A stretch of 64,000 nucleotides of DNA from a virus: positions 1 to 64,000 of IMG/VR virus record IMGVR_UViG_3300021057_000274, one strand, 5' to 3'. The stretch's first letter is position 1; each line of letters starts with the position of its first letter. The notes beneath the pieces are model-generated. The model did no database searches and was not told where the DNA came from. It worked only from the letters and a program-made list of their open reading frames with translations. Shown in pieces: positions 54,876 through 62,954 of the stretch. A program made the position numbers and the translations under genes.

Positions 54876-55655
54876 GTGGGATCGTTGAAGAGCTACGTAG
54901 TTCCGTTTGAGCCGGTCGGGTCACTCAAGATCCTAGCGATCGGGCAAGCGATCATCTTGCTCGTTCTCTGGTTCATCTCGCCGTACAAGCTCATCCCAAA
55001 CCCGCTAGAGATCTTGCAAGCCTGGGAGATGCTAGCGACGACCCAGGGGATGCTCGTCGAGCTCTGGAAGAGCTCCGTCACGATCGCGTCGGCGATCTTC
55101 TACGCGTCGGCGATCACGCTCGGCCTGGGTGTGCTCTACACCGCGCCCGCCTTCAAGCCGATCATCAGGTGGATGACCTCGCTGAGATTTCTCGGCTTCG
55201 CGGGCATCACCTTCTTCTTCACCCTGTGGACGTCCGACGGCGCCGCGCTCAAGATCTGGCTCTTGACCTTCGGGATGACCGCCTTCTTGCTGACTAACAT
55301 GCTCGCGATCATCGACAGCGTGACGCAGGAGGAGATCGACTACGCGAAGACCCTCGGGCTCTCGGGGTGGCGCGCCACCTTCGAGGTGGTCGTGCGTGGC
55401 CGCATGGATGAAGCGTTCGACCTGATCAGGCAAAACGCCGCGATCGGGTGGACTCTCCTCTCGATGGTGGAGGGGCTCGTCAGGTATGAGGGCGGGATCG
55501 GAGCGTTGCTGATGAACATGAGCAAGCACCTAAATCTCGACGCGATCTTTGCGATACAATTAACCATCTTGGTCTACGGAATTCTCCAGGACTACGCGCT
55601 GAGGTGGATTCGCAACATCATCTGCCCCTACGTCGCGTTGACGAGCGCTCGATGA
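54876..55655 (+). CDS. ABC transporter permease, NitT/TauT type
   Basis: A protein of 259 residues, about six membrane helices. The EAA loop that contacts the ATPase is EEIDYAKTLGLSGWRATFEV followed by RQNAAIGW. It has the length and order of SsuC/TauC permeases. GTG start with GGAGG upstream. Pairs with the ATPase at 56256. Substrate not predictable; the fused binding protein at 53006 or TAXI protein at 60132 would supply it. Confidence 0.88.
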   Translation: MGSLKSYVVPFEPVGSLKILAIGQAIILLVLWFISPYKLIPNPLEILQAWEMLATTQGMLVELWKSSVTIASAIFYASAITLGLGVLYTAPAFKPIIRWMTSLRFLGFAGITFFFTLWTSDGAALKIWLLTFGMTAFLLTNMLAIIDSVTQEEIDYAKTLGLSGWRATFEVVVRGRMDEAFDLIRQNAAIGWTLLSMVEGLVRYEGGIGALLMNMSKHLNLDAIFAIQLTILVYGILQDYALRWIRNIICPYVALTSAR

Positions 55656-55960
55656 AAGCCCGCCCTCGCGACAAGTTTGAGGTCATGGTGATCTTGGGGG
55701 TGGTCGTCGCGATCATCGTCGCGGCCGTGATTCTCGGGACCTTCAAGCATCATCCCTGGTTCATCGCCGCGCCAGACGACCACTTCGCCCCCATCTGCTA
55801 TTACATCTTTGGGGCTGGACTTCTCAGCTGGGCGGCTCTGGCGACGGTCGACAAGAAGTATCACCCCGGTGAGCTTTTCGTTTGCGTGCTGTTTGGCTGG
55901 ATCTACTGGCCGCTCGCGATCTGGTACACCGTTCGCATGTTTAACCTCAGGAGGCCGTGA
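55652..55960 (+). CDS. Membrane protein, 102 residues
   Basis: ATGA-coupled to the permease. Three hydrophobic stretches (VMVILGVVVAIIVAAVILGTF, a central ICYYIFGAGLLSWAALATV and FVCVLFGWIYWPLAIWYTV). May be an accessory subunit of the transporter. Unrecognised. Confidence 0.6.
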   Translation: MKARPRDKFEVMVILGVVVAIIVAAVILGTFKHHPWFIAAPDDHFAPICYYIFGAGLLSWAALATVDKKYHPGELFVCVLFGWIYWPLAIWYTVRMFNLRRP

Positions 55961-56259
55961 TGGATCTAAAGCAGCGTGACATCTTCACCGAGGTGCTCTC
56001 GTACCTCACGATCGAGCAGCTCTACTCTCTGCTCTCTTGCTTCGACCTCGAGAAGGGGTACGAGAAGAAGCCTGGTCAGATGACCGCGCAGGTCTTCAAG
56101 GCGACGATGATCAGCCGCGTCGCCTCCCACGTGATGGAGCTAGAGAAGGATCGAGCCGATCTTGAGGAGCTTCGGCGAGCGATCGCGAAGGTGATTCCGC
56201 ATTCTGGCTTAACTGGACAACGTGCGGTGATCTGCAAGGGCAGCTCGAGGGCGTCGTGA
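55960..56259 (+). CDS. Hypothetical protein, 99 residues
   Basis: TGATG-coupled, AGGAGG upstream. Helical, cytoplasmic (LDLKQ-like start, VMELEKDRADLEELRRAIA coiled helix). Stop overlaps the ATPase GTG. Unrecognised. Confidence 0.6.
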   Translation: MDLKQRDIFTEVLSYLTIEQLYSLLSCFDLEKGYEKKPGQMTAQVFKATMISRVASHVMELEKDRADLEELRRAIAKVIPHSGLTGQRAVICKGSSRAS

Positions 56260-57095
56260 GTCGCGACTTCTCTCTCGGCAGCCGCTTGCTTACCGTCGAG
56301 GGGCTAGGCCTCTCGTACGGACCCAAGGTGATCCTCCGAGACGTCAACCTCAAGGTCGACAACATCAAGCGGCCCGGGCTGACGCAGGGACAGGTCGTTG
56401 CGCTGCTCGGACCGTCGGGCGTCGGCAAGACTCAGCTCTTCAAGTGTCTGGCCGGGCTTCAGCGCTCGACGTCTGGCAAGATCAGCTACCGCGTGAACCC
56501 CGGCAGCGACAAGGCTGCGGCTACCTACAAGGAGCCCCAGGCCGGAGACGTCGGCGTCGTCTTTCAGAGCTACCCGCTTCTCAAGCACCGAACGATCTGG
56601 AGCAACCTAAAGCTAGCGGCTGGTCGCCACCAGAAGTCCGATGAGGACGTCGTCGAACTGATGGAGAAGTTCGGCCTGACCCACACCAAGAATCTCTACC
56701 CGTCTCAGATCTCAGGCGGGATGCGCCAGCGGGTCGCGATCATCCAGCAGGTGCTGTGCAGCAGCTTCTACATCTTGATGGACGAGCCCTTCTCGGGGCT
56801 CGACCCGATCAACAAGGAGATCGCGGCTAAGCTCGTGCTCCAGGTCTCCCAGCAGAACGAGTACAACACGATCATCGTCACCACCCACGACATCGAGCAA
56901 GCGGTCGCGATCGCCGACACGATCTGGGTCCTGGGGCGTGATCGTGACGACAAGGGCGACTTCGTTCCTGGCGCGTACCTCGTCAAGGAGTATGACCTGA
57001 TCGCTCGAGGTCTCGCTTGGACGAGCGACGTTACCGCTCACCCCAACTTCTGGCCCACGGTCCGCGAGATCAAGGGTCTCTTCGGGAGCATCTGA
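56256..57095 (+). CDS. ABC transporter ATPase, NitT/TauT type
   Basis: A protein of 279 residues. All motifs intact: Walker A GPSGVGKT (52-59), Q loop VVFQSYPLL (Q104), signature ISGGMRQRV (about 142), Walker B YILMDEPFSGLD (about 162-173) and switch VTTHD (H201). Same subfamily as SsuB/TauB. GTGA-coupled. An extra loop of about 20 residues (GSDKAAATYKEPQAGD) before the Q loop is unusual. C-terminal 40 residues are extended. Confidence 0.93.
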   Translation: MSRDFSLGSRLLTVEGLGLSYGPKVILRDVNLKVDNIKRPGLTQGQVVALLGPSGVGKTQLFKCLAGLQRSTSGKISYRVNPGSDKAAATYKEPQAGDVGVVFQSYPLLKHRTIWSNLKLAAGRHQKSDEDVVELMEKFGLTHTKNLYPSQISGGMRQRVAIIQQVLCSSFYILMDEPFSGLDPINKEIAAKLVLQVSQQNEYNTIIVTTHDIEQAVAIADTIWVLGRDRDDKGDFVPGAYLVKEYDLIARGLAWTSDVTAHPNFWPTVREIKGLFGSI

Positions 57096-57364
57096 TGAGC
57101 TTATCTTTGCACGTGATGGGATTTGTGCCGCCTGACGAAAAGTGGAGAGAGATGAAGGAGGTCTGGGACGCTTGCAAGAAGGCAAATGTCGAAGTGCCTG
57201 AGAGCGTCTCAGAGTTCTTCGGTGGGCAAGATCCAGATCCGTCGGGCCTGGAGGTCGAGGTCCCTACACGTGACTACCACGGAGACTGGGAGTCGGGGTT
57301 CGAGGTCGACCTAGACAAGATTCCGGCCAACGTGAAAACCCTCAGGTTCATCGTCTCTTCATAG
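57095..57364 (+). CDS. Hypothetical protein, 89 residues
   Basis: TGATG-coupled to the ATPase. HVMGFVPPDEKWREMKEVWD start, an acidic middle and beta-rich end; a plan I have met in phage and prophage proteins with no known function. Possibly unrelated to transport. Confidence 0.6.
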   Translation: MSLSLHVMGFVPPDEKWREMKEVWDACKKANVEVPESVSEFFGGQDPDPSGLEVEVPTRDYHGDWESGFEVDLDKIPANVKTLRFIVSS

Positions 57365-57413
57365 ATGCAAAGTTACATCTACATTAATTGTTACAATCCA
57401 CGGAGATCGCACT

Positions 57414-57928
57414 TGAACTTCACAGAACATTTCGGAGACAAGCGGCTGAAGAAGCTCATCGAGCACATGGAGAAGCTGCCGCCCGAGCGAGGCAAGCACT
57501 TCAACATGGCCTACTGGGCCACGATTCCTGGCCGAACCGTCACCTCGCGGCAGGCGAAGGCCGAGAAGATGGGTCTCGTCCCGGGCGACACGCTGTCGGA
57601 GTGCCACATCGGGCGCTGCGGAACGACCGCCTGCGCGGCTGGCCACGCCGCTGTGCTCCCTTACTTTCGGAAGCTCGGTCTCGAGCTGAAGCTGGAGGGT
57701 GACGGCAACGTCAGCCTGGAGTTCGACGAGCAGCTCAACCCCAGCCTCCAATGCTTTGTGGAGGACGATCCCTTCCGCAACCTCGGCATCATCTTCGGTG
57801 TCCCCAAGGACAACGCGCTGATCCTCTTCGGCGACGCCAACTTCGACATGACGCCGAGGGAGTGGGCGAGGCGAGCCCGCAAGTGTCTCAACCTCTGGAA
57901 CAGGCAAGACAAGAGCGAAGACAGCTAA
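57414..57928 (+). CDS. Hypothetical protein, paralogue of the 20098 gene
   Basis: A protein of 171 residues from TTG 57414, with CGGAG 8 bases upstream. An earlier ATG at 57365 lacks a ribosome site. Shares KHFNM and CGTTACAAGHAA with the 20098 product. A -10-like TACAAT lies at 57392. Function unknown. Stop overlaps the CoaB start. Confidence 0.6.
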
Positions 57929-59016
57929 TGAGAATCCTCGTCACCGGCGGTCCGGTCCACGCTCACCTCGACCCGGTCAAGATCATCACGAACCGGTTCA
58001 GAGGCGGATTGATGGCCGAACTCGCTGAGGAGCTGAGCTACCACGCCGAGGTCACCTATCTCACGGCGAAGGGAGCTGAGCTTCCGACCGGATCGGTCGA
58101 CCTGCGGATCATCACCCACCGCGGCATCCACGACTATCTAGACCTGGTGACGAAGATGGCCAAGGACTTCGACGCCGTCGTGCTCGGCGCCGCCGTCGCT
58201 AACCTGATTCCGGCTGTCGAGATGACGACGAAGTTTCCGAGCCACAACTACAAGCCCGGAGACGTCATCCCGATCAACTTCACGATCGCTCCTCGGATCG
58301 TCGACGAGGTCAAGAAGGCGGCTCCGTGGACAAAGCTCTTCGCGTTCAAGCTGTTGACGAACGTTCAAGAGGAGGAGCTCATCTCTGCCGCGTACGGGAT
58401 CGTCCTCGAGGCTAAGGCGACGGCCGTCTTTGCGAACGACACGAACGATCTCTCTCGGAAGCTGATCGTCACCCGCGAGCGCGGGGTGCTAGATCGCAAG
58501 GCCGGTGACCTCAAGAAGTTCATCCTCGAGTGCGCCGCCGACAAGTACTACACGACGACGGTCGATCAAGAGGCACCCCGCTCAACGGCAAATCCGATCT
58601 GGGCGTTGATGTTCAAGCGATTCGAGAGCGAGGTGCGCTCTCACGAGAAGATGTTCGAGACGACTCCTGAGGGCTACGTCTTCGGCACGATCGCGGTGCG
58701 TGGAATCAACGGCAGCTTTCTGACCACCGGGCGCGGCAAGAATGAGCTCGATGACCGGGTCTACGTGAAGGTCGTCGATCACACGTTTCGTGAGGTGATC
58801 ACCGAGGGGCGGAAAGCGACCCTCAACGCCCCGCTCCTCGACATGATCTTCAAGAAAACGACCTGTCAATCGATCATCCACTGGCACCGTCAAGTGCCTG
58901 GAGCACCCACTCTTCCCTACGCCCCAGCGGGCACCGTGCGCGATGCCGAGCGAGTGATTCCTCAAGAAGACATCTTCAACATCGAGGGCCACGGCGCCTT
59001 CCTGATCAAGTACTGA
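57928..59016 (+). CDS. coaB: Phosphopantothenoylcysteine synthetase-like (CoaB domain)
   Basis: A protein of 362 residues. The N-terminus matches the CoaB half of CoaBC: ILVTGGPVHAHLDPVKIITN (TxGGT-like nucleotide loop and the D-P-V-R-x-I-T/S-N motif), VVLGAAVANLIP, and FAFKLLTN at the position of the G-F-x-x-E-T motif. No CoaC flavoprotein part is present. The C-terminal about 140 residues (from DKYYTTTVDQEAP) are extra. CoaB makes 4'-phosphopantothenoylcysteine, upstream of the CoaE-CoaD fusion at 37892. ATG start overlaps the previous stop. Confidence 0.72.
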   Translation: MRILVTGGPVHAHLDPVKIITNRFRGGLMAELAEELSYHAEVTYLTAKGAELPTGSVDLRIITHRGIHDYLDLVTKMAKDFDAVVLGAAVANLIPAVEMTTKFPSHNYKPGDVIPINFTIAPRIVDEVKKAAPWTKLFAFKLLTNVQEEELISAAYGIVLEAKATAVFANDTNDLSRKLIVTRERGVLDRKAGDLKKFILECAADKYYTTTVDQEAPRSTANPIWALMFKRFESEVRSHEKMFETTPEGYVFGTIAVRGINGSFLTTGRGKNELDDRVYVKVVDHTFREVITEGRKATLNAPLLDMIFKKTTCQSIIHWHRQVPGAPTLPYAPAGTVRDAERVIPQEDIFNIEGHGAFLIKY

Positions 59017-59681
59017 TGCGTTACCCCATCCACGAGGTCTACGAGCAGCTCTACCAGCGCTTCTTCAAGCGGACGCCGGCCGAGCTGCTAGAGGGCGTTG
59101 TGCTAGAAGGTAAGCACGTGCTTGACCTCTGCGGCGGAGGCGGGCGCCTCTCCCTGCACGCGATCAACGCGGGAGCCGCGCGGGTGTCCTACGTCGACGA
59201 CGAGCCCGACATGCTCACCGCCGAGGCACGGACCGCGCTCTGGGCATGCAACCGCGCCAACCGCATCTTCCACGACCAGGTAGAGCACGTCTTGCGTCGG
59301 TGGTGGGTGCACGACGTGCCGTACGACGTCGTCGCGTGCCAACAGGGGATCAACTATTGGCTGACTCCCGAGACCGCGCGGGACGTGTACGCGGTGCTCG
59401 CGCCCGGGGGCGTCTTCGCCTTCAACACGTTCAACGTCGCGCCGCCGCGTGCTCCGAAGGTGCGTGAATACACGCTCGACGGTCACAACTTCGTGGAGGT
59501 ATCCTACCTCGTCGGCGACACGGTATACCACGTGCAAGCTCGTGACGGCCTGCCGCCGCACGTCACCCATTTTAAGTGGATCAGTCCAGAGAATCTCTAC
59601 GCCCTCTTACTAGAGGCAGGCTTCAAGACGGCGCTTTGCGGCGGTTCGGTGGGTACCGGGCTTTGGCAGGCGTTCAAGTGA
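59016..59681 (+). CDS. SAM-dependent methyltransferase
   Basis: A protein of 221 residues, TGATG-coupled. VLDLCGGGGRLSLHAINAGA (motif I), VSYVDDEPDML (motif II), YDVVACQQGINYWL (motif IV) and LAPGGVFAFNTFN. Class I fold with UbiE/methyltransferase 11 style. Substrate unknown. Sits between CoaB and the TAXI part of the island. Confidence 0.8.
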   Translation: MRYPIHEVYEQLYQRFFKRTPAELLEGVVLEGKHVLDLCGGGGRLSLHAINAGAARVSYVDDEPDMLTAEARTALWACNRANRIFHDQVEHVLRRWWVHDVPYDVVACQQGINYWLTPETARDVYAVLAPGGVFAFNTFNVAPPRAPKVREYTLDGHNFVEVSYLVGDTVYHVQARDGLPPHVTHFKWISPENLYALLLEAGFKTALCGGSVGTGLWQAFK

Positions 59682-59785
59682 GCATTTACGGCACGCGAAA
59701 TCCGATCAAGCTGTTGTGGCGAATGTTCCTGACCCGTCTCTGGCGGCGAAGCTTGCGCCAGGCCGCAAAAAGAGATCAAGAGTGA
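59678..59785 (+). CDS. Small basic peptide, 35 residues
   Basis: GTG 59678 overlaps the methyltransferase stop. Amphipathic and basic (LLWRMFLTRLWRRSLRQ). May bind membrane or nucleic acid. Coupling supports it. Confidence 0.5.
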   Translation: MSIYGTRNPIKLLWRMFLTRLWRRSLRQAAKRDQE

Positions 59786-59786
59786 G

Positions 59787-59815
59787 TTTACTCTCTCGTT
59801 GAGGTATGTTCTAAT
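59787..59815 (+). promoter_or_regulatory. Promoter of the TAXI gene group
   Basis: -35 TTTACT (59787-59792), 17-bp spacer, -10 TCTAAT (59810-59815). A six-codon ORF, MISEAT, starts at ATG 59822, just where transcription should begin, and its TGA overlaps ATG 59839. Confidence 0.55.
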
Positions 59816-59838
59816 CATTCCATGATAAGTGAGGCCAC

Positions 59839-60135
59839 ATGAAACTAAAACCCTTGCCGAAGTTCTTGCTCATCCTCGCGGTGGCGGGCGGCGCCGGATA
59901 CGCTCTCAAGGAGCTTCACGAGCGCGGCGCGTTCAAGTCGACCACCGCCGTCGTGCAAGAAGCTGCCCAGCAACCAGCGGTCGTGCAAACGATCGAGGCG
60001 CCGAAGCCGCAGCCGGCGCCTGTCGCTCAGCCGGCCGCACCTGCGCCGGTCCAAGCTCCCCCTGCCGCGGACCCTCAACCCGTCAACCGTCCCAGCTCGG
60101 CTGGGATGAGCAAGCTCCTGGAGGCCAAGAAATGA
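59839..60135 (+). CDS. Signal-anchored Pro/Ala-rich protein, 98 residues
   Basis: One N-terminal membrane helix (FLLILAVAGGAGYAL), then a periplasmic Pro/Ala/Gln spacer (KPQPAPVAQPAAPAPVQAPP). It resembles the linker of TonB-type or wall-spanning proteins, without a folded end domain. Coupled to the TAXI gene. May tether or space the binding protein. Confidence 0.6.
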   Translation: MKLKPLPKFLLILAVAGGAGYALKELHERGAFKSTTAVVQEAAQQPAVVQTIEAPKPQPAPVAQPAAPAPVQAPPAADPQPVNRPSSAGMSKLLEAKK

Positions 60136-61076
60136 AACGCATCCTCGTCATCTGCTCCTCGATGGCCCTCGCGACCGCCGCGCTGGCCCAACAGTCCACC
60201 ATCGGCATCGCCTCGGGCCCGCCGACCGGCACCAACTACCCGATGGTCCAAGACATCGTTCGCGCCTGTAGCGGTCCGACCCTCTCGATCAAGAACGTCC
60301 AGACCGCCGGCGGCGAGGAGAACATCTACGCCGTGAAGAGCCGGCCTGACGTTCAGTTCGGCGTCGTTCCGATCGACACCGCGGTCTTCATGTCTGGCCA
60401 GGACAAGGCGACGATGGACAAGATCAAGATGGTCTTTCCCTTCTTCTCGACCGAGATCCACGTCGCTGTTCCCGAGAAGTCGCCGGCCAAGTCCGTCGCC
60501 GACCTCGCCGGAAAGCGCGTCGTCGAGGGCCCGCAAGGCTCGGCGACGTACGTCACCACCCAGGTGTTCAAGGAGCTGACCGGCGCGAAGTGGCAAGAGC
60601 TGACCGCGAGCCAGGTCGACGGCCTGAACGGGCTCAAGACCGGCAAGGCCGACGCGATGTTCGTCGTCGCCGGCGCACCGATCACGATGTTCAAGGATCC
60701 GACGCTCTCCGCGGGCATCCGACTCCTCCCGGTCCAGCACTCAGCGCTCGACAGCGTGAAGTACTACGTCCGCACGATGATTCCCGGCGGCACCTACCCG
60801 CAGATCAAGCAAGCGCTGCCCACCTACCGGGTCGACAACATGCTCGTCACCTTCGACTACCGGAGCTCTTACCACCGGGAGATCGCGGCGCTGACCAGCT
60901 GCATCACGCAGCGAATGGACTGGCTCCTGCAGTACGCCGGAAAGTCAGCCGGCGAGGGCGGCACCCATCCCAAGTGGAAGGACGTCGATCCGCTCAACAT
61001 CGATCGCCTCAACTGGCCGGCTCACCCGATCGCCGTCGCGACGATCAAGCGTGAGCTGAACCGCGCCAAGAAGTAA
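60132..61076 (+). CDS. TAXI-family TRAP-type solute-binding protein
   Basis: A protein of 314 residues. Signal peptide (about 1-20, cleavage after ALA). GIASGPPTGTNYPMVQDIVRAC, NVQTAGGEENIYAV, LAGKRVVEGPQGSATYVTTQ and GLKTGKADAMFVVAGAP match TAXI proteins. These bind small anionic solutes such as glutamate or glutamine and normally feed TRAP membrane subunits; none is present here. It may instead serve the ABC permease or act as a scavenger or sensor. Confidence 0.85.
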   Translation: MKRILVICSSMALATAALAQQSTIGIASGPPTGTNYPMVQDIVRACSGPTLSIKNVQTAGGEENIYAVKSRPDVQFGVVPIDTAVFMSGQDKATMDKIKMVFPFFSTEIHVAVPEKSPAKSVADLAGKRVVEGPQGSATYVTTQVFKELTGAKWQELTASQVDGLNGLKTGKADAMFVVAGAPITMFKDPTLSAGIRLLPVQHSALDSVKYYVRTMIPGGTYPQIKQALPTYRVDNMLVTFDYRSSYHREIAALTSCITQRMDWLLQYAGKSAGEGGTHPKWKDVDPLNIDRLNWPAHPIAVATIKRELNRAKK

Positions 61077-61106
61077 TCTCACCTCTAAACAACAAGGAAA
61101 CTGTTC

Positions 61107-61946
61107 ATGCTGCTCTTTCTAGGGGAAATGCTGTTCCTGATCTTGGCCCTCGTGCTGTTCGTTCCGGCCACGATCCTCTCGGACCGCAAGTACTTCGGTT
61201 GGTCATTCTGCCTCACCGTCGCCGCCGGCGCTGCGCTCGCCTGGAACTACTGGCCTGGCTTCGTCACCTGGTTCCAGACCAAGGGGCTGGTCTGGGGGAT
61301 CGCTGAGGCGATGATCTGGTACATCTTCCTCGGGGTCATCACCGCCGCGGTCTACCTCATCTCCTACACGTGGAAGGTGCGCGACAACTACGACGCGCGG
61401 CTCGCCAAGGTGAACCGAGCGACCGCCGAGAAGAACCTCGCCGAGATGGTCTGCACCAAGACCGGCGAGGGCGAGACCGAGGACCTTCGCTACGGCCTCA
61501 AGAAGGGGGAAGCTCTCGACTCGGAGCTGCTCAAGGCCTTCATCAAGTTCACGGCGGTCTTCGGGCAGCGAGCCGAGGAGGGAGCATTTAGGCCAGGGCG
61601 CCGCCACGCCGCGACAGCAACCACCTACACCGACGTCGGCCTGCGCGAGCTTCTCAGCGACTACTGCAACGACTTGAACCTCCCGGAGTCGTTCGACTTC
61701 AAGGACCTCAAGGTCACGAACGACGCTGACGGCGTCGCGATCCTCACGGAGAAGATCAACTCGATCATCCCGCCGAAGTTCAAGATGTGCAAGTACTTCG
61801 TGGTTTGGGCCGCGATCGAGTGGCCGGCGACCCTCGCCTGGCTCCTCTTCTCCCGGATCATCCGCCAGGTCATCGACCGCGTGGTCTCGATGTTCGGCGG
61901 CACGTTCGACCGCTTGTCGGCCTACGCCTTCGGCAAGATTGAGTAA
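61107..61946 (+). CDS. Membrane protein, last gene of the envelope island
   Basis: A protein of 279 residues. Three N-terminal helices (LGEMLFLILALVLFVPATI, WSFCLTVAAGAALAWNYW, EAMIWYIFLGVITAAVYLIS), a cytoplasmic middle of about 130 residues, and one or two helices near the end (YFVVWAAIEWPATLAWLLF). Unrecognised. Two hairpins end the transcript. Confidence 0.65.
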   Translation: MLLFLGEMLFLILALVLFVPATILSDRKYFGWSFCLTVAAGAALAWNYWPGFVTWFQTKGLVWGIAEAMIWYIFLGVITAAVYLISYTWKVRDNYDARLAKVNRATAEKNLAEMVCTKTGEGETEDLRYGLKKGEALDSELLKAFIKFTAVFGQRAEEGAFRPGRRHAATATTYTDVGLRELLSDYCNDLNLPESFDFKDLKVTNDADGVAILTEKINSIIPPKFKMCKYFVVWAAIEWPATLAWLLFSRIIRQVIDRVVSMFGGTFDRLSAYAFGKIE

Positions 61947-62009
61947 CCCGACCCGCCTCCTCGGGTTACTCAGCGGGGACCGAGAGCGATCTCGGTCCCC
62001 GTTTCTTTT
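61941..62009 (+). terminator. Double terminator hairpin of the envelope island
   Basis: First hairpin GAGTAACCCGA (61941-61951) with TCGGGTTACTC (61961-61971), containing the stop codon. Second and stronger: CGGGGACCGAGA (61974-61985) with TCTCGGTCCCCG (61990-62001), loop GCGA, then TTTCTTTT. Confidence 0.9.
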
Positions 62010-62012
62010 GGA

Positions 62013-62041
62013 TTTACTTTCGCGTAACTTCGTGATAAAAT
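62013..62041 (+). promoter_or_regulatory. Promoter with ribosome-site leader
   Basis: -35 TTTACT (62013-62018), 17-bp spacer, -10 TAAAAT (62036-62041) in TGATAAAAT. Directly behind the terminator T-run. GGAGG precedes ATG 62067. Confidence 0.75.
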
Positions 62042-62066
62042 CTCTCAATAGTTCACGGAGGCGTGA

Positions 62067-62333
62067 ATGTCTCGGCAGTTCCAGCTGCTCTCGTTTCGCA
62101 CCGATCATGCCCAGTGTGCTTGCGGCTCGCGCCGCGAGACCTCGACGCTAGTCTGGTTCGGAAAGATCGTCCCTACCCTCGCCGAGGCGTGGGAGCACAT
62201 GACGACAGACGCAGAGGGGCGGCGCTTCATCTTCGGTTACCGCGTCGAGTTTCGCGTCTCGCGCGACGGCGGCCAGACCTGGAGCGGCAACCTCTTCCAA
62301 CAGCAAAACATCCCGGTCTACGACTCGCCGTGA
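62067..62333 (+). CDS. Hypothetical protein, 88 residues
   Basis: CACGSRRETSTLVWF near the start has a C-x-C pair, then beta-rich (EFRVSRDGGQTWSGNLF). Unrecognised. First of a coupled run of small genes. Confidence 0.6.
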   Translation: MSRQFQLLSFRTDHAQCACGSRRETSTLVWFGKIVPTLAEAWEHMTTDAEGRRFIFGYRVEFRVSRDGGQTWSGNLFQQQNIPVYDSP

Positions 62334-62533
62334 AAACTAGCACCCTCAAGGTCGAGACGACCTTCAAGAAGATCGGCTCGGATCAAACCGTCGTCGGCAA
62401 GCCGGGCGATCAGGTGCAATACGAGCGCTCCCCGGTCGACATGTCGATCGTCATCTGGCTCGGAAAATTCTCACGGCGCGGCGCGTGGTACACGAAGGTA
62501 GAGCCCACCAAGATCCATGAGGTGATCGCTTGA
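62330..62533 (+). CDS. Hypothetical protein, 67 residues
   Basis: GTGA-coupled. Beta-rich, basic (TLKVETTFKKIGSDQTVVG). Unrecognised. Confidence 0.6.
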   Translation: MKTSTLKVETTFKKIGSDQTVVGKPGDQVQYERSPVDMSIVIWLGKFSRRGAWYTKVEPTKIHEVIA

Positions 62534-62616
62534 AGCCACGTTACAAGCTGCTCTACAGCTATCGATGGGGCCGCGGTGAGTGGTGGACCCCGAGGCTGAA
62601 GCTGGTGGTTCGGTGA
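62530..62616 (+). CDS. Small basic peptide, 28 residues
   Basis: TTG 62530 overlaps the previous stop and the TGA overlaps GTG 62613. MKPRYKLLYSYRWGRGEWW start, rich in Trp, Tyr and Arg. Coupling at both ends supports translation. Confidence 0.45.
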   Translation: MKPRYKLLYSYRWGRGEWWTPRLKLVVR

Positions 62617-62954
62617 CTCCGACCGTCGCGATGTGGGTGGTCCTGGTGCCGACCGAGATCCGACGCCCGGTGGGCAAGCGTCAGCACTACTCCGTGCGGT
62701 ATCATCGCACGTGGGACGCGAAGGTGCGTGAGATCACCGGGGGCTTGACGATCATGTCACCCGCGAGGGGGCAGTGGGTCGCTCCGAACGGTGAGCTCTT
62801 CAAGGAGCGGATGATTCCGGTGCAGGTCATGGCGACGCGAGAGCAGATCGATCAGATCGTCGACCTCACCCTCAAGCACTACGACCAGCTCGCCGTTCTC
62901 TGCTACAAGCTGAGCAGCGAGGTCATCATGCGCTACGCGTCGGAGGCCAAATGA
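62613..62954 (+). CDS. Hypothetical protein, 113 residues
   Basis: GTGA-coupled. Beta-rich first half (VAMWVVLVPTEIRRPVG), C-terminal helix (REQIDQIVDLTLKHYDQLA). Unrecognised. Confidence 0.6.
   Translation: MTPTVAMWVVLVPTEIRRPVGKRQHYSVRYHRTWDAKVREITGGLTIMSPARGQWVAPNGELFKERMIPVQVMATREQIDQIVDLTLKHYDQLAVLCYKLSSEVIMRYASEAK

Noticed and set aside
57365-57413. ATG 57365 as the start of the 57414 gene
   Set aside because: No ribosome site before it; the TTG at 57414 has CGGAG at good spacing and keeps the part shared with the 20098 paralogue.
60132-61076. TRAP transporter
   Set aside because: The TAXI binding protein is clear, but no TRAP membrane subunits (DctQ/DctM type) are in the window, so a complete TRAP system is not supported.
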